Shown here: piece after piece, positions 26,248 to 35,516 of the stretch
How the letters are laid out: each line of letters opens with the position of its first letter
Numbering within the stretch: position 1 is the first letter of the stretch
Assembly (NCBI GenBank): GCA_963810055.1
Contig: CAWEME010000004.1
Coordinates: forward strand, 1 to 64,000
Source of the DNA: REEB95 sp963810055
GTDB taxonomy: Bacteria > Pseudomonadota > Alphaproteobacteria > ATCC43930 > CGMCC-115725
Direction of reading: 5' to 3'
Length of the DNA: 64,000 nt
The notes under the pieces: generated by a model
Seen by the model: only the letters and a program-made list of their open reading frames with translations
Told to the model about the DNA's origin: nothing
Database searches by the model: none
Made by a program: the position numbers and the translations under genes

Positions 26248-29184
26248 GAACTAGCATTGTCCAAGATCACCGCCGGGTGTTGGGCCGCGCGCGACGTGCC
26301 GTGTTCGATCTGGCAGCGGCAACTGGTTCCCGGCGCGGCCAGGATCGCGTCCGGGGAAGCGGCGCGCATCTTCGGCAGCACGCCGAGTTCGCCGATCTTC
26401 ACCGACATGTCGTAATGCTCGGCTTCGTAGCCGAAAACTCCGGCCATGCCGCAGCAGGTCGAATTCGAAACTCTCCACCTCCAGCCCGGGTATGAGCTTA
26501 AGGGCCGTGGCGCTCGCGCCCGCAATCCCAAAAGCCTTCTGGTGGCAATGGGTGTGCAACACCGCCTTGGCCTTGAGAGGCTTGAATTCCAGCTTGAAGC
26601 GCCCGGCCGCCTTCTCCGCCGCGATGAATTCTTCGAACAGCACGGCCTGCTTGGCTAGAGCCTCCGCATCCTCGCCCGGGATCAGAGCCGGGAATTCGTC
26701 GCGCAAGGTCAAAAGGCAGGACGGTTCCAGCCCGATGACCGGCACGCCGCGTTCGACGAACGGCTTCAGCACCGCGATGGTGCGTAGCGCCTCTTCCTTG
26801 GCCTGCTCGATCATTCCCACCGACAGGAAGGTGCGGCCGCAGCACAACGGCCGCATGGCCGAAGCCGGGACGCCCGGCGGCAGCAGGCTCGCGACCCGGT
26901 AGCCCGCGCGGTTCAGCACGCGCCAGGCGGCGCGCGCATTCTCGGGCTCGAACCAGCGGCTGAAGGTGTCGGCGAACAACACCACCTCATGCCCCCTCCC
27001 TAACCCTCCCCCGCTCGCGGGGGAGGGAGGGGTGGGGGTGTCGACATAAGGCTGTTTGTGCCAGCGCGGCAGCTTGCGCCGGGCCGAGAAGCCCAGGAGT
27101 TTTTCGCTGAGCGTGGCCAGGCCCGGCACGCGGTCGCGCAGATTGAGCAGCCAGCCGAGCCGCGATGCCAAAGGCGCGTAGCGCGGCAGATATCCCACCA
27201 CCTCCTCGCGCAGGCTCGGCACATGATGTTTGCGCCATTGATGCAGGAACTCGATCTTCATCCGCGCCATGTCGATTCCGGTCGGGCATTCGCGCTTGCA
27301 GCCCTTGCACGAGATGCAGAGCTCCATGGTTTCGCGCATGGCGGCGGAGACCAGCGCGTCCGGCCCCAATTGCCCCGAGATCGCCAGACGCAGGCTGTTG
27401 GCCCGGCCGCGCGTCAGATGCTGTTCGTCCGAGGTCGCCCGGTAGGAGGGGCACATCACGCCCGCGTCCCATTTGCGGCAGGCGCCGTTGTTGTTGCACA
27501 TCTCGACCGCGCCGCCGAAGCCGCCCCATTCCGACCAGTCGAACGCGGTGTCGAGTTTTTCCGTCCGGTAACCGGGCTTGAAGCGGAAAAGCGAGCGGTC
27601 GTCCATCTTCGCCGAACGGACGATCTTGCCCGGGTTCATAATCCCCTGCGGGTCGAACTCGTCCTTCACTTCCTCGAAGGCGCGGATGATCGCGGGCCCG
27701 TACATGGCTTCGTGGAATTCCGAGCGCACCAGCCCGTCGCCATGCTCGCCCGAATGCGAGCCCTTGTATTCGCGCACCATGGCGAAGGCCTCTTCGGCGA
27801 TGGCGCGCATCTTCTCGACCTCGATCTCCTGTTTCAGATTGAGGATCGGGCGCACATGCAGGCAGCCGACCGAGGCATGGGCGTACCAGGTGCCGGTGGT
27901 GCCGTGTTTCTCGAACACGTCGGTCAGGCGCGCGGTGTATTCCGCCAGATCCTCCAGCGGCACGGCGCAATCCTCGATGAAGGAGATCGGTTTGCCGTCG
28001 CCCTTCATCGACATCATGATGTTGAGGCCTTCCTTGCGCACGTCCCACACCGCGCTCTGGAAGGCGTTGTCGGTAGCCTCGACGACGGCGCCCGGCAGGC
28101 CGAGCTCGCCCATCAGCTCGACCAGCTGCTTCAGCCGCCGCTCGTTTTCTTCCTTGTCCTCGCCGGCGAATTCGACCAGCAGCAGCGCATCGGGCTTGCC
28201 GCGCACGAATTTATCGACCGTGGCGCGGAACATCGGAATCGCGCGCGACAGCTCGATCATGGTGCGGTCGACCAGCTCGACCGCGGCCGGTTTCAATTCG
28301 ACGATCGCCTTGGCCGACTGCATCGCCTGGTGGAAGGTCGGGAAATGGCAGATGCCGAGCACGCGGTGCGGCGGGATCGGCTGCAAATCCAATTCGATCT
28401 CGTTGAAGAAGGCGAGGGTGCCTTCCGATCCCACCAGCAGATGCGCCATGTTGAATCCCGCATCCGCGATCATGTCGATGTTGTAGCCGCCGACCTTGCG
28501 CAGCAGCTTCGGGACGCGCCGGTCGATCTCGGCGGCTTCGCGGCGGTGCAAATCGCGCATCCGGCGCACCAGGTCGCGGTAGCGTTCGGGCAGGGCGCGT
28601 TCATCGAAATTGCCCGGCACTTCGCCGAACACCGCCGCCGTACCGTCGGGCAAGAGCGCGTCGATGCCGCGCACATTGTGCACCATGTTGCCGTAGCGCA
28701 AACTGCGCGCGCCGCAGGAATTGTTGGCGGTCATGCCGCCGATGGTGGCGCGGTCCGATGTGGAAACATCGACCGGGAAGAACAGGCCCTTCGCCTTGAG
28801 GCTGCGATTGAGCCGCTCCAGCACCAGCCCGGGCTGGACCCGCGCGCGGCGCTTTTCCACGTCCACCGCGACGACCTGGTTCATGTATTTGCTGCAATCG
28901 AGCACCAAGGCGCGGCCCACCGTCTGGCCGCATTGCGAAGTGCCGCCGCCGCGCGGCAATAGCGCCACGCCCTCATCGCGCGCGATTTCGAGCGCCGCCG
29001 CCACGTCCTCGCGGTCGCGGGGCACCGCCACACCCACCGGTTCGATCTGGTAGACCGAGGCGTCCGTGCTGTAGCGCCCGCGGGAGAAATCGTCGAACAG
29101 CACTTCGCCCTTGAGCGCGCGCTTGAGCTTCGCTTCCAGGGCGCCGTCGTGCTTGGGTCCGCCATCGCCCGATCTTGTCCTCAT
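26244..29184 (-). CDS. FAD- and Fe-S-binding oxidoreductase (GlcD/GlcF fusion, YdiJ-like), frame break near the end
   Basis: A large 2-hydroxy-acid dehydrogenase fusing a vanillyl-alcohol-oxidase-type FAD domain (LLPRGGGTSQCGQTVGRALV, DRATIGGMTANNSCGARSLR, HLLVGSEGTLAFFNEIELDL) to a GlcF-type domain with a [4Fe-4S] motif ELCISCKGCKRECPTG near residue 620 and CCG-type repeats (RPLCCGRTFLSVG, HTHCHQK). Relatives oxidise D-lactate, glycolate or D-2-hydroxyglutarate. The final CCG motif, STCCGMAGVFGYEAEHY, is in the next frame; one base near 26463 must be skipped, giving about 979 residues. A palindromic repeat is translated in frame around residues 714-731. The nearby serine-glyoxylate-type aminotransferase fits a glycolate/glyoxylate role, but the substrate is inferred. 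Confidence 0.85.
26991..27040. repeat. Palindromic repeat element inside the dehydrogenase gene
   Basis: A GC-rich palindrome with a perfect 9-bp stem (27004-27012 with 27019-27027, six-base loop) flanked by imperfect arms is embedded in the coding sequence. It is read in frame as TPPSPASGGGLGRG, which breaks the link between the two Fe-S parts and is unlike the rest of the protein. Dispersed palindromes of this CCCTCCCC-type recur between genes in many proteobacterial genomes. I see no second copy in this window. Confidence 0.7.
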
Positions 29185-29274
29185 GGGCCGGGATTAGACG
29201 GGAAGGCGCGCGAAAACGCCAGATGCCGCGAAAAGCCTTTTGCCGCGGCAAAGGCCGTGCTTTACCTTCCTGCC

Positions 29275-30108
29275 ATGCCGATCATCGGGGATTTGACGGA
29301 ATATTATCGCGAGGAAGGCATCGAGCTTTGCGCCGGCCTCGCGCCCAACCATGCCGAGGGGCTGCCCTGGGCGCCCTTCACCTGGTTCTGCCGGGACGGA
29401 AAGAGCGTCACCGGCAATCTCGGCATCGCCGTGCAGGAGGTCTATTTCCTCGAACACGTGCTGGCCGCCTACAAGCCGAAGCGGGCGCTCATCATCGGCA
29501 ATTCCATGGGCTGGAGCACGCTCGCGCTGGGCCTGCTCATGCCGCAGGGCAAGGTGGCGGCGATCGACATGGCGCCCGACCAGGCGATGCGCGACGGACT
29601 CGATCTGACCAACCGGGTGGCGGCGCGCCACGGGCTTCCGGTGCGCGCCGTGCAGGCGACCTCGCCGCAGGACGTGGCGTCGGTCGTCGACCGCGAGCTC
29701 GGCGGCCCGGTCGACTTCGCCTTCATCGACGGCCTGCACACCAACGAGCAGGTGGTGCTCGATTACCGGGCGGTGCGCGCCAAGGCGGCGCCGGATGCGG
29801 TCTATCTCTTCCACGACGTGGCGCTGTTCGATCTCCATGCCGGGATCGCGGAGATCGGGCGCCAATCCGGCTTGACGCCCCGGCTGTTGCTCGGCACGCC
29901 TTCGGGCATGGTCATCCTGTTCGATCCCAAGCTTCATCCCGAACTGGCCCGGGTGGTGGCGGCCTTCGCGCCGCCGGACTCGGCGCTCAAGGTGGTGCGC
30001 AACGCCGCCTGGGACCGGCGCCACCGTCATCTCGCGCGCTGGCGCAAGAGCATCAACAAGCGCATCGACAAGATGCGCGGGCTTGCTGGCGGGCCTTCGT
30101 CCGGCTAG
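29275..30108 (+). CDS. Class I SAM-dependent methyltransferase (Methyltransf_24 type)
   Basis: A 277-residue protein with a Rossmann methyltransferase core: RALIIGNSMGWSTLALGLL as motif I, VAAIDMAPDQAMRDGLDL as the acidic loop, DFAFIDGLHTNEQVVLDYRA and AVYLFHDVALFDLHAGIAEI. IDGxHxxxxVxxD and the later FHDV are typical of the Methyltransf_24 family, often linked to glycan or antibiotic modification. The ATG at 29275 (MPIIGDLTEYY) is preferred to upstream starts that overlap the divergent dehydrogenase. The substrate cannot be inferred; it is followed 42 bases on by an MFS gene in the same direction. Confidence 0.75.
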   Translation: MPIIGDLTEYYREEGIELCAGLAPNHAEGLPWAPFTWFCRDGKSVTGNLGIAVQEVYFLEHVLAAYKPKRALIIGNSMGWSTLALGLLMPQGKVAAIDMAPDQAMRDGLDLTNRVAARHGLPVRAVQATSPQDVASVVDRELGGPVDFAFIDGLHTNEQVVLDYRAVRAKAAPDAVYLFHDVALFDLHAGIAEIGRQSGLTPRLLLGTPSGMVILFDPKLHPELARVVAAFAPPDSALKVVRNAAWDRRHRHLARWRKSINKRIDKMRGLAGGPSSG

Positions 30109-30150
30109 GCTGGAAGGATAAGCAAGAAAGTACAGGGGAGGGAGATCGCC

Positions 30151-31456
30151 ATGAATGGCCAAGGGAAAAGGCCCGGCAAGAGCCGGTGGTTCGTGCTGTT
30201 CCTGATCAGCCTGATGTATCTCATCACCTATCTCGACCGGGTCAACATCTCCACCGCGGCGCCGGTCATCAGCAAGGAATTCGGTTTCGACAAGATCACG
30301 ATGGGCGTGATCTTCAGCGCCTTCGTCTGGAGCTATGCTCTCTTCCAGATCCCGGGCGGCTGGCTGGGCGACCGGTTCGGGCCGCGCCGCGTGTTGACGG
30401 CCATCGTCACCTATTGGTCCGTCATGACGGCGTTGACGGCCGCCGGCGTCGGGGCGCTTTCCTTCACGATAATTCGTTTTCTCTTCGGGGTGGGCGAAGG
30501 CGGCGCGTTCCCGGTCGCAACCCGTTCCATGCAGATGTGGTTTCCGCGTCAGGAACGCGGCCTGGTTCAAGGCGTCTCCCATAGCGCGAGCCGCATCGGC
30601 GCGGCCATAGCGCCGCCGCTCGTGGTGTTGATCATGACGACGCTCGGATGGCGATCGGTGTTCTACATTTGCGGCGGGATCGGAATTCTCTGGTCCGTGT
30701 TGTGGTACTTCGACATATCGCAACATGCCGGAAGAGCAAGACTCCGTGAGCCGGGACGAGCTCGCCTATATCCGGGGCGTCGACGAGAAGGGCAACATCA
30801 AGCCGGCGCAGATCGAAAAAGCCTCGACGGTGCCATGGGGGATTCTGTTCCGATCGCCCAACATGTGGGCCATCATGTGCGCCTACTTCACTTATGTTTA
30901 TTGCCTGTGGATCTTCCTGAGCTGGCTGCCCTCCTATCTCGTGGATTATCGCCATTTCACCCTGCTCAAGGTGGGCATTTTCGCGTCGTTGCCGCTTTGG
31001 GCGGGCGTCATCGGCGACACCGTGGGCGGCGTCGTAACCGACTGGCTGCTGGTGAAGACCGGAAGCGCCAAGCTCGCGCACCGTGCGGTCGCGATCACCG
31101 GCATGCTGGGCTGCGCGGTGTTCATCGTGCCGGCTGCGGTGACGGAGGACGCCTATACCGCCATCTACTGCCTGACCATCGCCATGTTCTTCCTGGAATG
31201 CACCATCGGGCCGTCCTGGGCCGTGCCCATGCATGTGGGCGGGAAATACTCGGGCACCGTGTCGGGGGTGATGAACATGGCCGGGAATATCGGCGGCGCG
31301 CTGTCGCCGCTGGTCTTCGGCGTTCTGGTCCAGTTCGGTTCCTGGGTTGCGCCCTTCGTCGTGGCGGCGGGCTTGCTCGTTTTCGGCGCGGCGGTGTGGG
31401 CGTTCTGGCTTAATCCCGAAGTCTCGGTTCTCGAGAAGCGGAAAACCGCAACCTAG
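30151..31456 (+). CDS. MFS transporter, anion:cation symporter type (frame break)
   Basis: A 12-helix major facilitator of the ACS family, which takes up organic acids such as tartrate, galactonate, glucarate or phthalate with protons. The first half has FLISLMYLITYLDRVNISTA (family signature YxDRxNxS), GGWLGDRFGPRRVL and FGVGEGGAFPVATRSM. The second half is in the next frame (ELAYIRG, FRSPNMWAIMCAYFTYVYCL, GTVSGVMNMAGNIGGALSP). Skipping one base near 30721 (TCG-C-AAC) fuses them into about 434 residues with normal topology. RBS GGGAGG precedes the ATG. Its position beside two-carbon acid enzymes suggests a hydroxy-acid substrate. Confidence 0.88.
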
Positions 31457-31644
31457 GCAGCGGCTGGCGGAAGCCGGCGCGGTCATTCGATCCGGCCGTC
31501 GATCGCGGCCGTGGGGCGGTTTCCCACCGCTTATGGTGCCGATAGATTGTTTCTGCCGCAGAGTGTCGCATCCCAAGTCGGCACTTGCGGCCGGTTGTCG
31601 AATCTGGGCACATATCCCGCTTCTCACAAGGGAGTAGACTTATT

Positions 31645-32856
31645 ATGACGTTTCGCAGCGGCAGACATTTCTTGCAAATTCCCGGCCCCACCAATCTGCC
31701 GGACCGGGTTCTGCGCGCCATGGACCAGCCGCTCATCGATCATCGCGGCGCGGATTTTCCTCCTCTCCTCAAGGCGGTGACGGCGGGCCTGAAGCGCGTC
31801 TTCAAATGCACCGGTCCGATCGTGATCTATCCCGCCTCGGGCACCGGCGCCTGGGAAGCGGCGATCCTCAACACGCTGTCGCCCGGCGACAAGGTGCTGG
31901 CCTTCGAGACCGGGCAATTCGCCACGCTGTGGCGCAACATGGCGCAGCGCCACGGCATCGAGGTCGATCTGCTGCCGGGCGATTGGCGCCATCCCGCCGA
32001 CCCCGCCCAGTGCGAGGCCAAGCTCGCCGCCGACAAGTCCCACGCCATCAAGGCGGTGCTGGTCCTGCAAAGCGAAACCTCGACCGGTGTCGTCAGCGAC
32101 ATCCCCGCGCTGCGCAAGGCGATCGACCGCGCCAAGCATCCCGCGCTGCTGCTGGTCGACACCATTTCCTCGCTCGCTTCCATGGATTTCCGCCAGGACG
32201 AATGGGGCGTCGACGTCACCGTCGGCGGCTCGCAAAAGGGGCTGCTGCTGCCTCCGGGCATGAGCTTCAACGCCATCTCCAAGAAGGCGCTCGAGGCCTA
32301 CAAGAAATCGAAACTGCCCAAGGCCTATTTCGACTGGCAGGCGATCATCGATACCAACGCCCAGGGCTTCTTTCCCTACACCCCGCCGACCTTGATGTTC
32401 TACGGCTTGAAGGAAAGCCTCGCCATGCTCGAGGAGGAAGGGCTCGACAACGTCTTCGCCCGTCACGAGCGCTTTGCCGAGGCGACGCGCCGCTGCGTGC
32501 GCGCCTGGGGGCTCGAGATCCAATGCGCCGATCCGAAGGCCCATGCCCCCACGCTGACCGCCGTGCGCGTGCCCGACGGCGTCAATGCCGACGAAGTCCG
32601 CAAGGTGATTTTCGACCGCTTCGACATCTCCCTGGGCGCCGGGCTCGGCAAGGTCCTGGGCAAGGTGTTCCGCATCGGCCATCTCGGCTCTTTCAACGAC
32701 ACCATGCTGATGGGCACGCTGGCGGGCGTCGAAATGGGGCTGGCGGTGGCCGGGGTCAAACACAATCGCGGCGGCGTCGACGCGGCGATGGAATATCTTT
32801 CGGGCAATGCCCTCGGCTCATCGGCAAAGCCCATGGCGGCGGCGGCGCGCCGCTAA
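31645..32856 (+). CDS. Serine--glyoxylate-type aminotransferase (class V)
   Basis: A 403-residue PLP enzyme of the class V family nearest to serine-glyoxylate and alanine-glyoxylate aminotransferases. FLQIPGPTNLPDRVLRAMDQ is the conserved start, IYPASGTGAWEAAILNTL binds the phosphate, SETSTGVVSDIPAL and LLVDTISSLASMDF surround the PLP Asp, and GGSQKGLLLPPGMSF holds the Schiff-base lysine. Relatives transfer the serine amino group to glyoxylate, giving hydroxypyruvate and glycine, in the serine cycle or in glyoxylate detoxification. The ATG at 31645 follows GGGAG. A preceding 188-base spacer suggests an independent promoter. Confidence 0.88.
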   Translation: MTFRSGRHFLQIPGPTNLPDRVLRAMDQPLIDHRGADFPPLLKAVTAGLKRVFKCTGPIVIYPASGTGAWEAAILNTLSPGDKVLAFETGQFATLWRNMAQRHGIEVDLLPGDWRHPADPAQCEAKLAADKSHAIKAVLVLQSETSTGVVSDIPALRKAIDRAKHPALLLVDTISSLASMDFRQDEWGVDVTVGGSQKGLLLPPGMSFNAISKKALEAYKKSKLPKAYFDWQAIIDTNAQGFFPYTPPTLMFYGLKESLAMLEEEGLDNVFARHERFAEATRRCVRAWGLEIQCADPKAHAPTLTAVRVPDGVNADEVRKVIFDRFDISLGAGLGKVLGKVFRIGHLGSFNDTMLMGTLAGVEMGLAVAGVKHNRGGVDAAMEYLSGNALGSSAKPMAAAARR

Positions 32857-32869
32857 AGCCCGGGGAATA

Positions 32870-33628
32870 ATGTCCGCCGAGCGCCTGGCCGCACTGCTGA
32901 TCGGCGCGCGCATCAGCGGCCGTCGCATCGCCAGTCTGGCGCCGGAGCTGTGTCCCCGCGCGGAGGGTGACGCCTATCAAGTGCAGGAGCTGGTGGCGGC
33001 CAGGCTCGGCGTGAAAGTGTCCGGCTGGAAGGTCGGCGCTTCCGGCCCTAAATCGCCGCCGTCCTGCGCGCCGCTTTTCGCCGGCCACGTGGTGAAAAGC
33101 CCGGCGCATCTGCTTGCCTCGCGCACTGGTTTGAACGGCGTCGAGGCCGAAATCGCGCTGCGTCTGGGCCGCGACCTGCCCGCGCGCGGCCGGCCTTATG
33201 GCGAGGACGAGGCGTGGGACGCGGTCGAAAGCCTCCATCCCGCGATCGAATTTCTCGATACCCGTTTCGCCGACCGCAAGGCCGTGCCGGCGCTGGCGCT
33301 GCTGGCCGACAATCTTTCGAATGGCGGGTTCTGTTACGGGCCGCCGGCGGCGGATTGGCGCGCGCTCGACCTCTTGAAGCCCGAGGCGACTCTGCTGATC
33401 GGTGGGCGCGAGGCGGCCCATGCCGTGGGCGGCAACCCCGCCGGCCATCCCAAGCGGCTTCTCGCCTGGCTCGCCAACCACGCCGCCCAGCGCGGACGCA
33501 TGCTGCGCCAGGGGGATTTTGTTACCACCGGCTCGCATACCGGCCTGGTCATCGCGACCCCCGGCACCCCGGTGGTCGCGCGCTTCGCCTTCATCGGCGA
33601 GTCGCAATTGACCCTGGCCGCCGCCTGA
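32870..33628 (+). CDS. 2-keto-4-pentenoate hydratase/fumarylacetoacetate hydrolase-family protein
   Basis: A 252-residue protein of the FAH/MhpD fold. GWKVGASGPKSP near residue 50, NGVEAEIALRLGRDLPARG with the metal-binding E-x-E, IEFLDTRF, and the closing RMLRQGDFVTTGSHTGLVIA with PGTPVVARFAFIGE are typical of the MhpD group (hydratases and decarboxylases of 2-oxo acids using Mg2+). It begins 13 bases after the aminotransferase and is probably co-transcribed. The exact substrate is unknown; hydration or decarboxylation of a 2-keto acid is the likely chemistry. Confidence 0.8.
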   Translation: MSAERLAALLIGARISGRRIASLAPELCPRAEGDAYQVQELVAARLGVKVSGWKVGASGPKSPPSCAPLFAGHVVKSPAHLLASRTGLNGVEAEIALRLGRDLPARGRPYGEDEAWDAVESLHPAIEFLDTRFADRKAVPALALLADNLSNGGFCYGPPAADWRALDLLKPEATLLIGGREAAHAVGGNPAGHPKRLLAWLANHAAQRGRMLRQGDFVTTGSHTGLVIATPGTPVVARFAFIGESQLTLAAA

Positions 33629-33741
33629 CCGGGGGTTTTCTCCGCTTTTTCAATCCGGTAACTCTTTATTAACCAAGATTTACCAGGATTGATCCCGCTT
33701 GATGCGGGGTAAACCCGCGCCGATACTGAAGGACGTCAATC

Positions 33742-35370
33742 GTGCGGGATTTTTCCGCTCTGACATCGGAGTCCGGGGTGAAGCTCCAGACCGTCGTCAT
33801 CGTCGACGACCGCGTGACCAATTTGAAGATTCTGGAACGGCTCGCGTGCTCGCTCGAAGGCGTCGAGGTCAAGACCTTTGACCGGCCGCAAAGCGCGCTC
33901 GACGCTTTCGCGACATCGCCGCCCGATCTGGTCATCACCGATTTCAACATGCCGGAGCTCGACGGCGCCGCCTTCATCCGCCACATCCGCGGGATTCCCG
34001 CCTGCGTCGACGTGCCGGTGATCGTCATCACCGCCTATGAAGACCGCGATCTGCGTTATCAGGCGCTCGAGGCCGGCGCCACCGACTACCTGTTGAGTCC
34101 GGTCGATCACCATGAATTCCGCGTGCGCTCGCGCAACCTCCTGACGCTGCGCCGCCAGCAATTGCTGCTCAAGGCGCGCGCCTCCTCGCTCGAGGAGCAG
34201 ATGGTCGAGGAATCGCGCCGCCATCAGGATGCGCTCCGGGAAAGCCACGAACTGCTGCTGCGCGTCATCGACGCCGTGCCGGTGACGGTGGTCGCCACCG
34301 ACCGCGACGGCCGCTACGTCTTCGTCAACGACTGGTTCGTGCGCAGCACCGGCAAGAAGGCGGCCGCGATCATCGGCCAGAGGCCGGACGCCGTGAGCAA
34401 CGATCAGCATGCCAGCGAGGAAACCGAGCGCGACCGCCGCATCATCGCGGGATTGGAGCAGCCCGGCTCCTGCGAGGAAACCATCAAGACGCCCACGGGC
34501 GAGGAGCGCGTGCTGCTTACCACCAAGGCGCTGTTGAAGGATCAGGCCGGCCGGCCGATGCTGGTGGTCACCGTCGCGCTCGACATCACCGAACGCAAGG
34601 AAGCCGAGCTGACTTTGGTCGCCGCCAAGGAAGAGGCCGAACTCGCCAGCCGCAGCAAGTCCGAATTCCTCGCCAATATGAGCCACGAATTGCGCACGCC
34701 CTTGAACGCCATCATCGGTTTCTCCCAGGTGATGGCCGACGAGGTGATGGGCCCCATGGGCAGCCCGCGCTACACCGGCTATGCGCGCGACATCTGCGCC
34801 TCGGCCCAGCATCTTCTCGGCATCATCAGCGATATTCTCGACGTCTCCAAGCTCGAGGCCGGCAAGGTCGAGCTCGACGAGGAAGAGGCCGAGATTCCGC
34901 AGATCGTGCGCGACGTGTTGCAACTGGTCGCCGAGCGCGCGCGCGCCCTCGATATCGCCATCGACACCGATATCGCGCCCCGGCTGCCGCGCTACCGCGT
35001 CGACAGCTTGAAGCTCAAGCAGGTGCTGCTCAATCTCATCACCAACGCCATCAAATTCAGCCACCCCGGCGGGCATGTCGAGCTTTCCGCCCGTCTGGCC
35101 AAGAACGAGCTCGAGATCGTCGTAACCGATCACGGCATCGGCATGGACAAGATGGAGATCGAGACCGCGGTCACCCGCTTCGGCCAGGTCGCCAGCACCT
35201 GGAGCCGCCGACACGCCGGTACCGGGCTGGGGCTGCCGCTTGCCATCGGACTGGTCGAGCTGCATGGCGGGCGCCTGACGATCGAAAGCGTGAAGGATGC
35301 CGGCACCACCGTGCGGGTTTTCCTGCCGGCCGAACGCGCGGTGCCGTCCCCCGCCGCAGCCACCGCCTGA
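33742..35370 (+). CDS. REC-PAS-histidine kinase next to the DSF genes
   Basis: A soluble 542-residue sensor kinase with inverted order: a receiver domain first (VVIVDDRVTNLKI, phosphoacceptor Asp in LVITDFNMPELDG, Lys replaced by a Ser-Pro context in YLLSPVDHH), a linking coiled coil, a PAS domain (about residues 170-285, ending VTVALDITERKEAE), then HisKA with FLANMSHELRTPLNAIIGFS and an HATPase domain (NLITNAIKFS, DHGIGM, GTGLGLPLAIGLVELHGG). The start is a GTG at 33742. It lacks membrane segments. It precedes the RpfC-like sensor by 146 bases in the same direction and may work in the same DSF circuit; that link is positional only. Confidence 0.85.
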   Translation: MRDFSALTSESGVKLQTVVIVDDRVTNLKILERLACSLEGVEVKTFDRPQSALDAFATSPPDLVITDFNMPELDGAAFIRHIRGIPACVDVPVIVITAYEDRDLRYQALEAGATDYLLSPVDHHEFRVRSRNLLTLRRQQLLLKARASSLEEQMVEESRRHQDALRESHELLLRVIDAVPVTVVATDRDGRYVFVNDWFVRSTGKKAAAIIGQRPDAVSNDQHASEETERDRRIIAGLEQPGSCEETIKTPTGEERVLLTTKALLKDQAGRPMLVVTVALDITERKEAELTLVAAKEEAELASRSKSEFLANMSHELRTPLNAIIGFSQVMADEVMGPMGSPRYTGYARDICASAQHLLGIISDILDVSKLEAGKVELDEEEAEIPQIVRDVLQLVAERARALDIAIDTDIAPRLPRYRVDSLKLKQVLLNLITNAIKFSHPGGHVELSARLAKNELEIVVTDHGIGMDKMEIETAVTRFGQVASTWSRRHAGTGLGLPLAIGLVELHGGRLTIESVKDAGTTVRVFLPAERAVPSPAAATA

Positions 35371-35516
35371 CGGGCCGCGCCGCCCGACCTTTGGGCCAAC
35401 TCGAATTCCCGCCGAAGGTGGATTTTTCCCCGTCTTGGCGTCAGAATCCGCCTTAACCCGCCCGGCGATTCGCATTGCCGCAAACGGGCGGGGGAGGGTC
35501 CGTTGACGAGCGCCGC

